The notes under the pieces are model-generated. The model saw only the letters and a program-made list of their open reading frames with translations. It ran no database searches and was not told the DNA's origin. Positions 34,601-46,799 of a DNA stretch of 64,000 nucleotides are shown here, piece by piece (position 1 is the first letter of the stretch; each line of letters starts with the position of its first letter). Source of the DNA: Acheta domesticus. Taxonomy: Eukaryota; Arthropoda; Insecta; Orthoptera; Gryllidae. The stretch spans positions 161,546,885 through 161,610,884 of the forward strand of contig JAHLJT010009436.1 in the NCBI GenBank assembly GCA_031308135.1, in the 5' to 3' direction. A program made the translations under genes and the position numbers.

Positions 34601-35440
34601 AATCCCGAAGGGCCAGAGACTGCCAACCTTCAACTTGGTTTGAAATAGCTCTCTTCATTTGCCCTTGCTATGTGGAAGAGCGTACATATTTTATTGTGCA
34701 AGGAAAGACACTTGGAAAAGTTTTACGTCCTTCATTTTTTCCTTACAGTTGATCATTAAATTTGAAATAAATCGAATTGTAATGGAGGGAATCTCTCAAG
34801 GGTCATTCAATATTTTATTGGCAGTATTGAATAGTATCCTGAGATATATTTTTGTGACATCATTTGAAGTCCGAAATATTTAAGGCGATGTATTGGAACT
34901 ACAAAAATGATATGTTTAAGTTCAGACCTTGACCTATCTTCACTATGTTCCAGAACTCTCATATCTCATCGTTCCTTTTACCACAAATATTTGAATAATA
35001 TTTAAGATTTTTGAGCGTTGATGGCATTTGACAACTAGAAAATGTAGCTCCCGCCTTGAATGTGAAACTTGGCAAATAATTTACATCTGTAAATAAGTTA
35101 TCAATATTGATTAGAAAGAACTGCGGAAGGAAGGAATATCTAAACTCTCTCCTCGTATATAACAAAATTAGTACTTGCGCTTTTACGATAGAAATCCTTA
35201 TTGCATTGCCATACAATTACAATGGGGATGTGCGGGAGAACTCTTCACTTGTTTTCATCCTGTACGCTGACTGCAATGTCCACTTCTTCTGCTTCCTCGC
35301 CCCATCCTTTTGCTTCCTCTTCCTCGGCGCGTTTCTCCTCACGCACGCATACCTTCTTGGTGCAGCGTCTCCGCGGCTAGCGGCCGATGAATAATGGATG
35401 CGGCGGTGCATTATTGTTGATTGCGTGCGGTGCGTGAATT
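31620..35440. other. Unassigned AT-rich sequence
   Basis: About 3.8 kb with no recognised gene or element. The palindrome CCTTGCAAGG lies near 32738. Open frames are short and without known domains. Confidence 0.45.
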
Positions 35441-35705
35441 ATTGAACGGTAAATTTGTCTGGGCGCCCCCTTTCGGCGGCGGCGGCGTGCGCGGTGCTTC
35501 GCAGTTCGCGAAGACACCTCGGTGGTTTAAGGGAACGTGCGGAGCAGGCGAACCCGTGTTTAGCGCTAATAATGCATGGGACGGCGCCGCGGGAGCGGCG
35601 CGGGGCGGCGCGGTGGCGCGGGGCGGCGCGGGGAGGCGCGGGGCGGCGCTGCGCTCCCACGGCAACACAGGGCGAGCGCAGCCACGCTCTGGCGGGAAGG
35701 GCGAC
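35440..35705. other. GC-rich, CpG-rich island with GCGCGGGGCGGC repeats
   Basis: About 265 bases. GCGCGGGGCGGCGCGG-type units repeat at about 35590-35655. Several frames are open because of composition. It may be a CpG island; no promoter motif was convincing. Confidence 0.5.
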
Positions 35706-36790
35706 TTGCACAAATGTTTTCCTAAGAATTTCCATCGCCCACCTACTTTATCTACAAGAGTATTGTTCTGTGCAGAAATAAAACAAATAGAGCTCTAAAA
35801 TAATAATGTACGACAATATTTGGATTCTGGCACACTCTGTTTCATGGAACCTCCTGAGATTTGATGCATTCGTTTTCGTAGGCACAAGAAAAACATTGTA
35901 ATACACTTCAGTTTCTATTGCGTTCACAATTAGGCGATTCTTAATTAAATCAATGAACGTTGAACCAACTAATTGCAACATTGTTACAAAAGTTCTTCTT
36001 GATTTTTATTTAACTTTGAACAACCTACATCCAGAAAAGTAATTGCCTGTTTCTTCGATTAGCAAAATGCGTTGATTGGTCGAACCGTTTTTGAGAGCGC
36101 GGAGAATGTCACAAAGTCGCGAGTGAAAACCTTAACGTTCCTCTTTTCACGCAGGGTCGCGCGTATGGTAATACGAAGAAGAAGAAAAATACAAGTGATC
36201 TTATATTAGTCGTTACCACTAATTATGATTTATTTGATTGTAGAATACAGCCATTCCTGCATACCACCAGGACAGTTTATGTTGTGTATATTAATTGCGT
36301 AACGTAGTGAATGACACCTTTCTAAATAATTGTAATATTTTGTTTAAAAAATTGATAAGCTTCTAAAATATTATCTCATAAACTTGAGACACGACTTTAA
36401 TGTGCTCCAAGCCAGGATTGTAAGAATAATTTGTGAAGATACTACTTGCACAATATATTAATTTTGCAGAAAATGAAGGCAAGATAGCTTTTGTTTGATT
36501 GTGATAAGACATATATTGTCCTTCGAATTTCTACTGAATTATGTTGTATTTTAAATAGTTACGTTGTCTGAGACGCGAAGTCGCTTTTGAAACTTCACTG
36601 TGATAAGTGTTTACTATTCAAATATTTACCTTCACTCAATCTATTGACCGAAAGGCAAGTGACCCTCGGAAGTTTCGCTTATGCCCACACGAGATGTAGG
36701 TATTGGGTTAGAGAGAAAGAGGGAACTGATGTTGATGAAAGTGGGTTACTGCAGGGTTGATGTACAGCAATTATCTCTGGAGAAAGCCGC
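35706..36790. other. Unassigned AT-rich sequence
   Basis: No gene or repeat recognised. Confidence 0.45.
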
Positions 36791-36793
36791 TGG

Positions 36794-37075
36794 GGGTTGC
36801 TCATGGCGTAATGTCCAGCACATGCGTCTGCTACTGTTGGGGTCTGGGTTCCATCCCTGACCAATCTGTGTGGAATTTGTGGTGGATAAAGCGAGAGAGA
36901 AGGCTTTCTCGATGATCTCCCGTTTCCCCTTGCCTTTCATTCTGTAATTTCTTTATTATTCACTTCGTCATTAATTCATACGAGGGTTTCACCTACTCAT
37001 GTGCCTCAAAGACTTAGTTGAAGATCCCATAAACGCAAATAAAAATAAATAAAAAATGAAGTAAATAAAAGAGAG
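36794..37075 (+). mobile_element. tRNA-derived SINE, different family
   Basis: The head holds an A-box-like TTGCTCATGGCG (about 36797) and a B-box-like GGGTTCCATCC (36846-36856). The body has GAAGGCTTTCTCG and CTCCCGTTTCCCCTTGCC, phrases I associate with common insect SINEs. It ends with GTTGAAGATCCCATAAACGC and an A-rich tail of AAATAAATAAA units. About 280 bp, non-coding. It differs in body from the SINEs at 24.7 and 47.1 kb. Confidence 0.7.
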
Positions 37076-37471
37076 TCGCGTGCAGTGTTTGAAAGGTCGC
37101 CAAAACAAGCCTAGCATGTCGCGGCGCCAATTAAATCATACCACTCATTGTATTTTCAGTACGCAATACCGGCCCATTTCGATCACAGGGAGGAACGGGA
37201 TGTAATGTGAAAACCTGGCGTATACCGGTATTGTACACAATAAACTCCACAAGGTTGATTTGACTTTACCGTTGGTGTAGAGAGATAGAGACCGCTTTGA
37301 TAGCTGCTGCTTAGCTAGTGCTGGAAGCGAAACTGCAGTTTTTGCCCGTGTTCTCAATTAGTTAAATGCAATTGTTTGCAGATGGCTCACGGGCAAATGG
37401 ATTGCCAGAATGACTTTGAATTTCTTTTCCGACCTGTGAAAGTAGGTCCGTTCCTTAGACTCACTTCTTTA

Positions 37472-37658
37472 TACAGTGAACCCTCGTTAACAAGAAATCC
37501 AAGGGACCGAAAATAATCGGAGCTCGCGTTATAAAGTGTGCGTTATCCGAGTATTATAAATGTCCAGTATTACCGTAATCCCTTGCCGGAACCGAAGTTT
37601 TGTTCGTGATAGGGCGAAATTCGTGTTAACGAGTTCGTGCTGACGAGGGTTTGCTGTA
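37472..37658. mobile_element. Pogo/Tigger-like MITE, copy 1
   Basis: About 187 bp. The left end TACAGTGAACCCTCGTTAAC mirrors the right end GACGAGGGTTTGCTGTA. The flanking TA at each end fits a TA target duplication. Inside, ACAAGAAATCCAAGGGACCG is typical of Tigger-type ends. There is no transposase. Confidence 0.75.
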
Positions 37659-38291
37659 ATGCGTAGCCACATGGCTGCAAAGTGGACTGTGGTCGAGGGC
37701 GCGGCGCTGGCGGGGCGGGGCAGGGCGAGATGGCGCGATGTCGTTGCTCCGCGTGGGTCGGGGTCGCGTGCGTGCGGGGGCGGGGGTGGCAACGTGCGCA
37801 CATGTCCCTCCGGGCGGGATGGGGCGCCGGAAGAACAGGCTTACGAGACAACTTTATTGATGGGGATTCATGCCTTCCCACAGAGATGTTTTCGTCGTGT
37901 GCGCCGGGTTTGTCAATAGATGCTGCCGAGATGGATTACATTTCTTGATATGTGAGTTAATGCGCGTCATGCGCTGAATAATTTCGGGTTTGTGCAGGTC
38001 TCGGTTAGCGTTTCGAAGAGAGGGCAAGAATTGTAAAATATCGCTGCGTTTTATGCTTGAAGTGGTCTCATCTTTTGTGGTCGGGAGTTAGAACAAAGGT
38101 GTGGTTTGGATTGGGAGTTGCGAGATAGGAACGTGTTTATAGAGGAGAGTGAGGTGAGCGCGATGCAAACTCACCAGGACAGTGCGTGATTAAGAAAGAG
38201 AAACTATGAAGGGGAAGGTTGAGGGTAATTGAAAGGATATAGAGTATTCTTGAATGTCTTCAAAGTTATGAACTGGTATATCACAGTTAAG
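37659..38291. other. GC patch and unassigned sequence
   Basis: GC-rich at about 37685-37830 with GGCGGGGC and GGGGGCGGGGG words, then AT-rich. No gene recognised. Confidence 0.4.
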
Positions 38292-38397
38292 TACAGTACA
38301 TTCTCGTATAACACGAATTCCAAGAGACCGAAAGAATCGGTGTTTGTATTATCCAAAATTCGTGTTAAGCGATTACGTGCTATGAGGATTTACGAGT
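38292..38397. mobile_element. Pogo/Tigger-like MITE, copy 2 (deleted)
   Basis: About 106 bp. TACAGTACATTCTCGTATAA on the left and ATGAGGATTTACGAGTA on the right are a decayed inverted pair. CACGAATTCCAAGAGACCGA matches the inner end of copy 1 at 37472-37658. Non-coding. Confidence 0.6.
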
Positions 38398-38478
38398 AGT
38401 TTGTAAAGATGACTATTTCATACCCATATTACATATGAGTGCTATTTTTCTCAAGTTTAAGTCCTTTGCATTTTGATT

Positions 38479-38700
38479 CGTTTTAAAATTGACATTTTTT
38501 TTATAAATCCCACGATATTTCTGCAATCTCCAGAATTATTAGTTCTCCCTATTTAAAAAATAACTGTTGGTTTCGCTCAAGCTTATGATACATCCTTCAT
38601 AGTATTAGTGTTTTATGAAAATCAATTCATTCATAAATTTCCAATAAAAAGAAGGAATGCATTGTTTGAAATTTGATGGAATGCAGGTGCTTCACAGTGA
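38479..38700. repeat. Left arm of a ~222-bp inverted repeat
   Basis: This arm is the reverse complement of 39720-39942 at roughly 85-90% identity by eye. Shared landmarks are CGTTTTAAAATTGAC, ACGATATTTCTGCAA, TTTCGCTCAAGCT, AAATTTCCAATAAAAAGAAG and GGAATGCAGG. The arms flank a core of about 1 kb. Confidence 0.85.
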
Positions 38701-38744
38701 GCACACTCCTGTGAGTGCTGCTGGCATATGGAAGGGCCGGGCGG

Positions 38745-39270
38745 AGCGGGGAGAGGGCGCAGCTGCGCAGGCTGTGCGCCGCGCGGTTCGACCGCGCGGA
38801 GAGGAAGTGGCTGAGACGTGAGCAGACGCCCCGAGCGATGCCTCCGCCCTCTTCGCCCCCTCGGCACGCGCCTCCATCGCCTCCCCCGCCCCGGCTCACC
38901 TGTCCGTCAGCCCTGCCGCCATTCCGGCTGCCCCTCCTTTAACCGGAGCCCCAGATCCCGCCCTTGTCGCAGTCTTCTTCCGCCAGCTCTGCTTTCGCTT
39001 CCTGCGCCGCCTCCACCTGTTCCACTCGTCACCTTCCACCAAGCCCCGCCCCTGCTTCCTGCGCCTCAGCTGCTTCTCGCCGTCTCTTCCTGTCGCCTGC
39101 GCCTCTCGGCGTTCGCTTCGCCCTCCGCCATCACCCAATACTCGCCGGCCTCCGCGTTATGCAACGAGACCGTGGGGTCGCCAAACCCCTGGAACTCTCA
39201 ACGCTACCCGCCAGCTTTTGAACGTTTAAAAAGCCAACCGGTGCCAAACGAAACACGCGAGTGTGAAGGC
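38745..39270. other. C-rich, G-poor core block
   Basis: C-skewed, with CCTCCGCC, CCCGCCC and CTTCCTGCG words. It lies between the inverted arms. Composition resembles the blocks at 240-590 and 58560-59010. No domain or splice evidence. Confidence 0.5.
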
Positions 39271-39719
39271 ACAAGCTTCTGAGAAATGTTTTTTGCTGTA
39301 TGCAAATATGGCCCATCGATGTATGTGTTGAGCTCTATTTGGTTACAGAAACATCTTGAGCATGTTTCTTTCGATCCTTGACATCGGAGAGAGTGTTTGT
39401 CACATTTTGTATAGATATTGTGACATCTTCATTCACCGCGCATTTATAGCCAGATCTACGAATTGAAATTATGGATTGAAGATCACCGTGGTGTTTATTT
39501 TCATCTTGGAGACGTCACAGAAATGTAACTAAAGAATTTTGTTAACATTTATTAAAGTAGAAATGATGTGTGATGTGTTCCATACACATGTTTTTTAGAA
39601 AAAAAGTAAAATATGTCAATGTTGTTGATAAGACTTCAATTTTGCGAAGAAGGAATTATGTTTCAAAGTGTGACATTTTTATTGCTAGTTGATCAGTGTT
39701 TTGTAAAGTTCGAAGTGTA

Positions 39720-39942
39720 ATATTGTGAATGACCTGCATTCCCTAAAATTTCAAAAAAAATCCTTCTTTTTATTGGAAATTTATGAATTAATTGATTTTC
39801 GTAAACATTAAGACTATGAATCAGGATATATCATGAGCTTGAGCGAAACCAATAGTTATTTTTTAAGTAGGAAGAACTAATCATTCTGGAGGTTGCAGAA
39901 ATATCGTCGGATTTATCCAAAAAATTGTCAATTTTAAAACGA
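39720..39942. repeat. Right arm of the ~222-bp inverted repeat
   Basis: The reverse-complement partner of 38479-38700. The small differences (for example GATATATC against the GATACATC form) show the arms have diverged since they formed. Confidence 0.85.
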
Positions 39943-40129
39943 ATTTTAGAATTGAACCAAAGAGAGTCATTTCTGTTTCAGTAAAGGGGTGAACAATAAT
40001 CAAACGAATAAAAAAATCTCTCTTCAGAATTTTCTTGGTCTTCCTAGCAACTCACCGTAGTAAGTATACACTGCGTAACCATTGAGATGAGAAAGTGTGA
40101 AGGGTGTTGGAGGATTCGATGCCCAAAGG

Positions 40130-40345
40130 GAGCGAGGAACTGCTGTCGCATTGAGACGAAGGCGCTCGCAGGGGCTGCTCCCGGCGCTGCTCCGCGGGCG
40201 GCCTCCGCGAGGGGCAGGCGCCCCGCCGCCAGCGCCGCGCCGTCGCCATGGAAACCGGACGTTGAGGGGGCGGCCGGCAGGGGGGCCTCGCCTCTCCTCT
40301 CCCCGCCGCGCCGGAGGGCGAAATTCACGGACCTGCTACGGGAGT
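40130..40345. other. GC-rich, CpG-rich island
   Basis: About 215 bases with GCGGCC, CGCCGCGCC and GGGGCGG words, open in several frames by composition. A possible CpG island; no exon boundary is supported. Confidence 0.45.
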
Positions 40346-43300
40346 GGCGCACGGCGCAGGCCTACTGGCAATTTTGCTATCGAATGACGAGCGCTCGCTA
40401 TTCACCTCATCATGATGGTGGATTGGCGAGCCCTATCCCTTCAACCGTCTCAGCAGTATTTTGTGGGGACTAAATATACATCACGGAAGTCACGAATGGA
40501 TTAACAAGTGACTGATGGATGGTGATTGTGTGAGATGGCATCCGCCCCATCCCATTGCGCTGTAAACGCAGAGATAGTGGAGCAATGGGCATGTGAGTAA
40601 GACGGGAACGGGAGAACACTCACAAGTTTTCCGCAAATCCATCTGCTACTTTACTTCTACTACATTTTCATGACAATTCGACCGGGATTTTTATTACTTT
40701 TGCCTAGAAGACGTGAGGTCAACGTAGTAAACTTCTGCGGCCAGTAACAGCACGTCAAAACAAAACACACTCACTGAACTGCTCATCCAGTTATTTGATT
40801 TGAATTTGTTTGGTTTTATTTTCTGCGACAGATCATAATTCGTCTACATTCGACTTGTTGACCATCTTTGCCTTTTTTTCTAACGTAGACATTGCGCTAT
40901 TATTATTGCATTACGTGTTCGGAAACCGCAGGCAAAGTGAATCACGCTTTGACTCTCCTTATATTCCTTGCAAGGAGGTTTGGTTCAAAGATTTTCCAGT
41001 TGCTGATGGTACTCCAAAGGCGAGGCGTCGCCTAGAGAACGAGCAGCTGACTAGTGTTTCTCGACAGACTAGTGAATAGCTCACCCAACACGCCTGCTCC
41101 AGGGCCGTAGCGTGGCGGTCCGGATCGACCCAAAGGCGTCGCCTGGACCCTTTGCAGCTGCAATCGCAATTTAAACGAATCCGCTCCGTTTGACAGAGAA
41201 GCGCGCGTTAATTCCTTAGAGCCCCAACTGCTCCGGAGGGCTGTGTACAGCAGGGCTGCTATTGTTTGTTCAGTTCAGTGTATTTCAAAAGTGACCGCAA
41301 TTCATTGATATTTCCGGGAATTTTGCTAACTCGTTTGGTCATAGTAGTTGTAACTTCATCTTGATAATTTGTTTTCTGTGTCAGTGGTATATCGTCATTC
41401 ACAAAGTTTGAGTATTATTCTTTGTCAGGACCGTTAAGCCTGTCGTTAACATTGTCTAGTACTCATTTTACAGAACCCTCAGTTCAAAAGGTTTAAAATG
41501 TACATTTTTAAAATTTCGTAAAACATAACACTAATTTCGATGAAATCTTTAAGTTTTCTTCGTATAATATCGGACTAGTAGAGTAATTTCTTGAACCAGC
41601 CGAATTGTTTCGATGCTGAAATGTTAGTCGGCGTAGTTGTCCCTCAGCTTAAATCGAGCTAATGTGATGTTCATGAGGTCGAGCCTTTGCGAGTCAATGA
41701 GGTGACGGGACCACGTGTCATATCAATTACGCGAACCCTCAAGAATATTCTAGAACTCATTGAATTGCAGATTAAATGAGCGTGGAACCCATTCTGAAAT
41801 CCTGACATATGTCGTAACGTGTTCTGTTTGAATGGTCACTCTTCTGGTGAGACTAATTACTCTGCATGGCCCACTTTTCCGTGTTAATTACACTTCTAAC
41901 CCAGGAAGGTGCCGTGTTTGGGTATGATATCAATTTCAATACTTGAATATGAGTCGACTACTCGAGATCTTTGTTATTTGTGAATTTCATTCCTCCGTTT
42001 GAAGTTTCCTATATTCAAGATATTCAGTAACTCAACCTCTGTTTTGTGCAAATATTTCATAATGCAAAGGTTTTGTCCTGCACTGTGGATTATCTCCAGA
42101 TATCGTGTTTCTGTCTGAGAAACATGGATTTCGTTTGGCTTGGACGAAGTGTGACGAAGTTATGTATCATGGCTATTCGTTCTCCTAATCTTTTCTTGAA
42201 ATGTGACGCGAAAAAATGACGCCAGGCTAATGCTGTTACTTTGTGCTCGTGAAATCTTTCAAAAATCAGCACGCCATGCCGATACGTCTAGTACAGCCTC
42301 TTCTTCACACCTGATGAAAATATTCTCTAATGCTACGTGGTTTGTTTTGTCTTGTGGAGAATTCCTGCCATTATCTTATACTTTTTGGCCATTATATTTC
42401 AATATATGCTCTAACTTGCGCAAGCATTCCTGTTATTTCTGTTCATATCATAGGAACAGAAACAGAAATGTCTACCACATGCAACTAGTGGATTTAGTTG
42501 TGATATTTGGATTTTGCACATTGATGGATTTTCTGTTATTTTTAATCTTATCTGGAAGGCTTCATACCTGGTATTTGCACGATGATACGCTGAAGGATCA
42601 ATACTTTAATGTGCGAAGTAGCTGACTGGGAATCATTCAAAAAGTACGTTCACTTTCAGGGGAGGGGGAAGATGAGAAAGATGTGGCAAATTGAAAGGCG
42701 GTGAAGGGAGAGGAGTTGAGTTACAAATGAACGTTAATATTGTGGTTCAGTAAAGCATATTTTATTTGCTAAAGTGTGGGGGGGGGAGAGAGGGAGATGT
42801 GAAAATGGTACGATCAAGAGAGGGTCTCTTAAAGTGTTACGAAGGGAATTAAAAATAATTCCACTTTTGCTCTCCCCCCCCCCAAATTGAGGATCTTATA
42901 CTACTATTTAAAGACGGTGGTACCTGAAGGTCACGGGTTTGACGGAGATGGGGCACGGTCATCATTCGAGAGCTTCCCTACAGCTTAAGTGTTTGGTATT
43001 GGAGCTCCCTCTCGTTCCAGCCCATGACCTTAATGTGATACTGTGTTTATGTCGAAGTGTCAACACTTTTTGTTTTCTGGTATTAAATTCTTGCTTTACG
43101 CATTTTGCTGAATGTTTAATTGAATATTTGAAATATTAGTCCAATTGTTCTGCTTCATTATTACTTCGTATTCTTTCATATTTGTAATTCATTTGTACAC
43201 ACCTGACGAATATCGACAACAATCTTTATGCATTAGCATTATAACTCGTGTACTTGAATTACTTACATACACATAATAACCGTACAGCGTCTGCGAGCTT

Positions 43301-43369
43301 CTCCGCGACCCCTTTCGTCGTCGCATTTCTTCGTGAGCCTTTGGGTACGTGGAGGCCGAGCGGATTTTT
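40346..43369. other. Unassigned sequence
   Basis: About 3 kb. CAGGGCCGTAGCGTGG near 41100 looks like one end of an hAT-type element, but no second end was found. A G run (about 42778) and a C run (about 42880) face each other in opposite sense. No gene recognised. Confidence 0.4.
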
Positions 43370-43565
43370 TGCCCGCGCCCCCGCCGAATATAAATTCCCT
43401 TATCGCCCCGAGGGCCCCGGAGCGCAGGGCCGGCGCGGCGCCAGCGCCAGCACCAGCACCCGCCCAGCGCGGCCTCTTCGCGCACCGCCAGGCGCGTGGC
43501 GAACAGTGCGGCCTCTGTGCGGTGCTGCACGGCCTCCCCCCCCCTCTGCCCTCCCCACACAGTGG
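43370..43565. other. GC-rich, CpG-rich island
   Basis: About 195 bases with GGCGCGGCGCCAGCGCC and CCAGCACCAGC words. No supported exon. Confidence 0.45.
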
Positions 43566-43939
43566 ACCAGCGCGCACAGGAAGCGAGGAAAAGACAAAAA
43601 TATCAGTGTATCGCAGAGAAACCTATAAATACGAATATTTTTAATTGACTTCTAGGTTGTACTTGTACCGCTGGTACTGTGTATTATCTCGATGTTTTTA
43701 CAAATGTACACCGTTTGGATTGATTTTTTTCCTTGGCCTTTATAGGCCATCGTTTGGTGATACGACGGTTGTTTAATGGTATTCGATAACAGGGGCGGAC
43801 CAAAGATAGCTTAATATATAATGAAGTGCAGCACTTGAACCATGCAAAAACACTATCTGCTAAACTGTCTGGTTTGATCTTAATGTTGATATTCTTTGGT
43901 TTATCTCACTGAACTTCAGGCCATGCGAAATTAAAACGA

Positions 43940-44360
43940 TCTTTTAATGTTTGGGGGCTCTTTTAATCTGTGGGGAAGCTGGCACAAGTTCAGAATTTTC
44001 TCAAAACAAGATCTTGAAGTTTTTCTTTAAATTTCTTGCTAAAATGCTACACCAAAATGCGCTAATAAGTACTGTGATGCCTCTTTTCATTACAAACCCT
44101 AAAGTTTTGCAATTTCCATAATTTGAACTTTTTTCGAACCATTCCTATGCCTTTATTATTGAGATTAGAGGTATTTTCTTCACGGGAACAATTTGTGAAT
44201 ATCACCGCATTATCTTTTTCTAAAAATATTAGTAAATTTATATTAAATATTGTTTGCGTCGTTTTTTAATTAAATTTCGACATTTTACCAATAATACGTA
44301 AACAAGATTGTATCTTATTGAGCTATTGATTTCTTCTTTAAACCTTTTGGACGAGCGGTA
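43940..44360. repeat. Decayed relic of the ~305-bp unit family
   Basis: TTTGGGGGCTCTTTTAATCT near 43948, ATTTTCTCAAAACAAG at 43994, and TTTTTCTTTAAATTTCTTG at about 44020 follow the same order and spacing as 12040-12130 in the copy-B insertion. A second unit edge, TTTCTTCTTTAAACCTTTTGG, lies at about 44330, some 310 bases on, as in that array. It is strongly diverged. Confidence 0.6.
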
Positions 44361-44705
44361 ATCAATATATTGATGTGCCGTTCTGTCATCGGACAAGTCG
44401 ACATGAGGTCACTTGTGAAATGTACATTAGATCAAAAAGAACATCTTTTTTTGCTTAACGGCCATAATGACTTTTGATCAGTACGATCTAAGGAGCAACA
44501 TACTAAATTTTCAGACAATGTGACCGAAACCTCATTTCCATAAGATTTGTGCGGGGTTCTTTAGTATTGAATAAATGTTATTTAATACTAAAATTTAAAA
44601 TATAAAAACGTTTGAATCTTCTTGGCAGTGACTTTGTGTAACAAAACGCAATATAAAGTAAGTTTTAGTGTAGATAAAATGATTCACTAATATTTTTTGC
44701 GGACT

Positions 44706-44758
44706 TTGTAAACAAACATTTACCATATTGTATACAAAATGGTAAATTTTGTTTACAA
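44706..44758. repeat. 53-bp near-perfect palindrome
   Basis: TTGTAAACAAACATTTACC on the left and GGTAAATTTTGTTTACAA on the right are reverse complements apart from one extra base. The centre reads TTGTATACAA. It may be a relic of a hairpin element. Confidence 0.75.
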
Positions 44759-44819
44759 CGTCTGTGAAAGTATTCACAAAATAAAATGAATGGCTTAAAA
44801 ATAATATTTTGATAGCTTT

Positions 44820-45105
44820 TCATCACGAGAACCGTTTCGTGGTGCTGCTCCCGGGCCCAGTGCGCGTCGTCGCCGGACGTGACGTGCGGAGCCCATGGGC
44901 CCCTCTGCGCCGCGCCGCGCATCGGAATATGCATGGCGGCCCTGGCGGAATCTCCGCGCCTCATATGGCGCAAGCGGGAGACGGACGCCAGATGCGGCAC
45001 GGCCTCGCCCGGGCGCCGCCACCACGACGGAGTTGAGAGCCGGCGTTGCCGCCCACTCTGCAGCCGCTCCCACCAGGAGAGGGTAGCCCTCGAGCCCCGA
45101 CCATG
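44820..45105. other. GC-rich, CpG-rich island
   Basis: About 285 bases with CpG-dense sequence. Open frames on both strands have no known domain. Possible CpG island. Confidence 0.45.
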
Positions 45106-46527
45106 GCCCTTTTCCATTCTAACTACTAAGCCTGGGAGGAACACCGCTACTTTCAGGCATAAAACATTCACTACACTAATGGGACAAATGACCGTAGTTG
45201 GTGGCGTGCTGGGGATCATTAATCAATCAAGCGGCAGTTTGATGGCAATGGTAGCCAAATCTTCGATGCGCCCTGTCCGTGTTCGACACGAGAATGGAGT
45301 GTGTTGTTTTATTGAAAGGTCGGTGTTTTAAAACCGCGTTAAGCATCGCCTTTGTATTTGACATACCCACTTTCCAGACACCGATACACATCCAGACTTT
45401 CAAACATTGATAAAAAAGTTTCAAAAATTGATAAGAGGATGCAGAGACTGATTCATGAAAAGTAGAATTGTCTGTAACAGGCAAATTCATTTGCGAGTTG
45501 ACTTATTTGCAACTCAAGAATGATTTAAAAAGTAATTACTTTTGTAATGGATTGCGAATGTGGTTTGTGTAATAGTAGTATTGGTGAAAACTGATTTTGT
45601 TAAAAAAAAATATTTAATTTCTTACAAGGTTGTACAAGAGCAATTTATTTGTTGTTCTCGAGCAGAGTGCGTGATGCATTTTGGAAAACTCTTGTTTTCT
45701 GTGGCGTGGTTGAGCAGCATTGTGCTGTTCGAAGGTCTGCCTGTGCAGGCGCTGGGGGCTCTGGGAGGCGGCGGGCGAGTCCGGTGCGTGGGCGGCGTCG
45801 CACGGGGGGGGGTGTAATGCTGTTTTCAGCGACTGCGCGTGCGTGCCCGGAATACGCGCGTTGTGGATGGAAGCGACCGACCTTCCTGCGAGCGTCGCAA
45901 AAGGACGAGAATAAAGCTTCATTCGCGATGGCGATATGAATTTTATTTCCGTTCTTCACTGCGGAGCAGTCAACATGCGGTTTCGGGGTCAGGGAATTTA
46001 TTCAAAAACGAAGAACAATATGCGTGATAAAATGTGTAGTTATTGCCTGCAAATGTGTTTTTAAAGATTTTTTTTTCTTTAATGAAGTCGAGTTAACGTT
46101 TCTCAAGGTAGTTTGTTTTTGCATGCTCATTATTTCAAAGAAGTAGATCGGAAAAGAAATGACGTTCGTTGACATTTTCTTCGTAGTGTATTTAAATCCC
46201 GAACAGCGTGGAACTCCGTCCTATATTTCCTCCCTTTTTTTGCCGTTGCTTACTCGATATCATGGAGCGTCGCGTGCCCTTTGCCCAGCTCCTTTGCGAG
46301 ATCGTCCCTTCCGCTCCCCGCGAGCGCTCGCCCAGCCGCGAAATCGTCCTTTTGCCGCCCGCCCGCTCGCTCTAAAAGGGAAACGCGGCATTTTGCGCGC
46401 GCCTCGGTCTCGGCTCGCGGAGTCTCCGACAGGTGCGCGACGCTCGCAGCCACGCTTTGAGGCCAAGCCGTCACGGCCCTTGGCAACATCCTCGCCTGTC
46501 TGCCTCTGCCCCTGCCTTGCTTCACTC
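45106..46527. other. Unassigned sequence
   Basis: A G run near 45806 and a GC patch at about 46270-46520. No gene or element recognised. Confidence 0.4.
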
Positions 46528-46754
46528 TATAGTGCGATTTTTATAACTTTGTCCCTCAAGCCCCTATGGCCACGATGGAATATCACACGGCATTTCGCGT
46601 CTTTCTCAGTCCTGCTACTAGATGTCACATGATCGCAAGCACTGCTTGATACGGTCGCGATCATGCTATATCTAACGGCACGACTTAGAAAGACGCGAAA
46701 TATTCCATCGTGAAGACGGACCTTGAGGGGCAAAGTTATAAAAATCGCGCTATA
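46528..46754. mobile_element. MITE, GCGATTTTT family, copy 2
   Basis: About 227 bp. TATAGTGCGATTTTTATAAC on the left pairs with TTATAAAAATCGCGCTATA on the right. The arms continue with TTTGTCCCTCAAG against CTTGAGGGGCAAAG, and with CACGATGGAATAT against ATATTCCATCGTG. This is the best-preserved copy. TA at both ends fits a TA target duplication. The interior shares GATCGCAAGCACTGCT with the copy at 6499-6757. Confidence 0.85.
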
Positions 46755-46799
46755 ATTGATAGTTGAGCCTCTGTCGAACCTCCTAACTTGTGGTAGTAT

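Larger units (their letters stand above)
38479..39942. mobile_element. Inverted-repeat-flanked element with C-rich core
   Basis: A 1464-bp unit: two ~222-bp inverted arms around a core of about 1020 bp. The core is GC-rich, with strong C skew on the + strand at about 38745-39270, and AT-rich from 39270. Long arms without coding capacity suggest a foldback-type element or an inverted duplication. Open frames in the core (up to 154 codons at 38818-39282) are rich in P, S, R and L and look compositional. No clear target duplication was found outside the arms. Confidence 0.65.

Noticed and set aside
38818..39282. 154-codon frame inside the inverted-repeat element
   Set aside because: Rich in P, S, R and L with no domain or hydrophobic pattern, and it lies in C-skewed sequence. 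It was considered as cargo of the element but not supported.
41095..41120. CAGGGCCGTAGCGTGGCGG as an hAT terminal repeat
   Set aside because: No matching second end or target duplication was found within several kb.
43790..43806. CAGGGGCGGACCAAAG as an hAT-like end
   Set aside because: No inverted partner was seen on either side.
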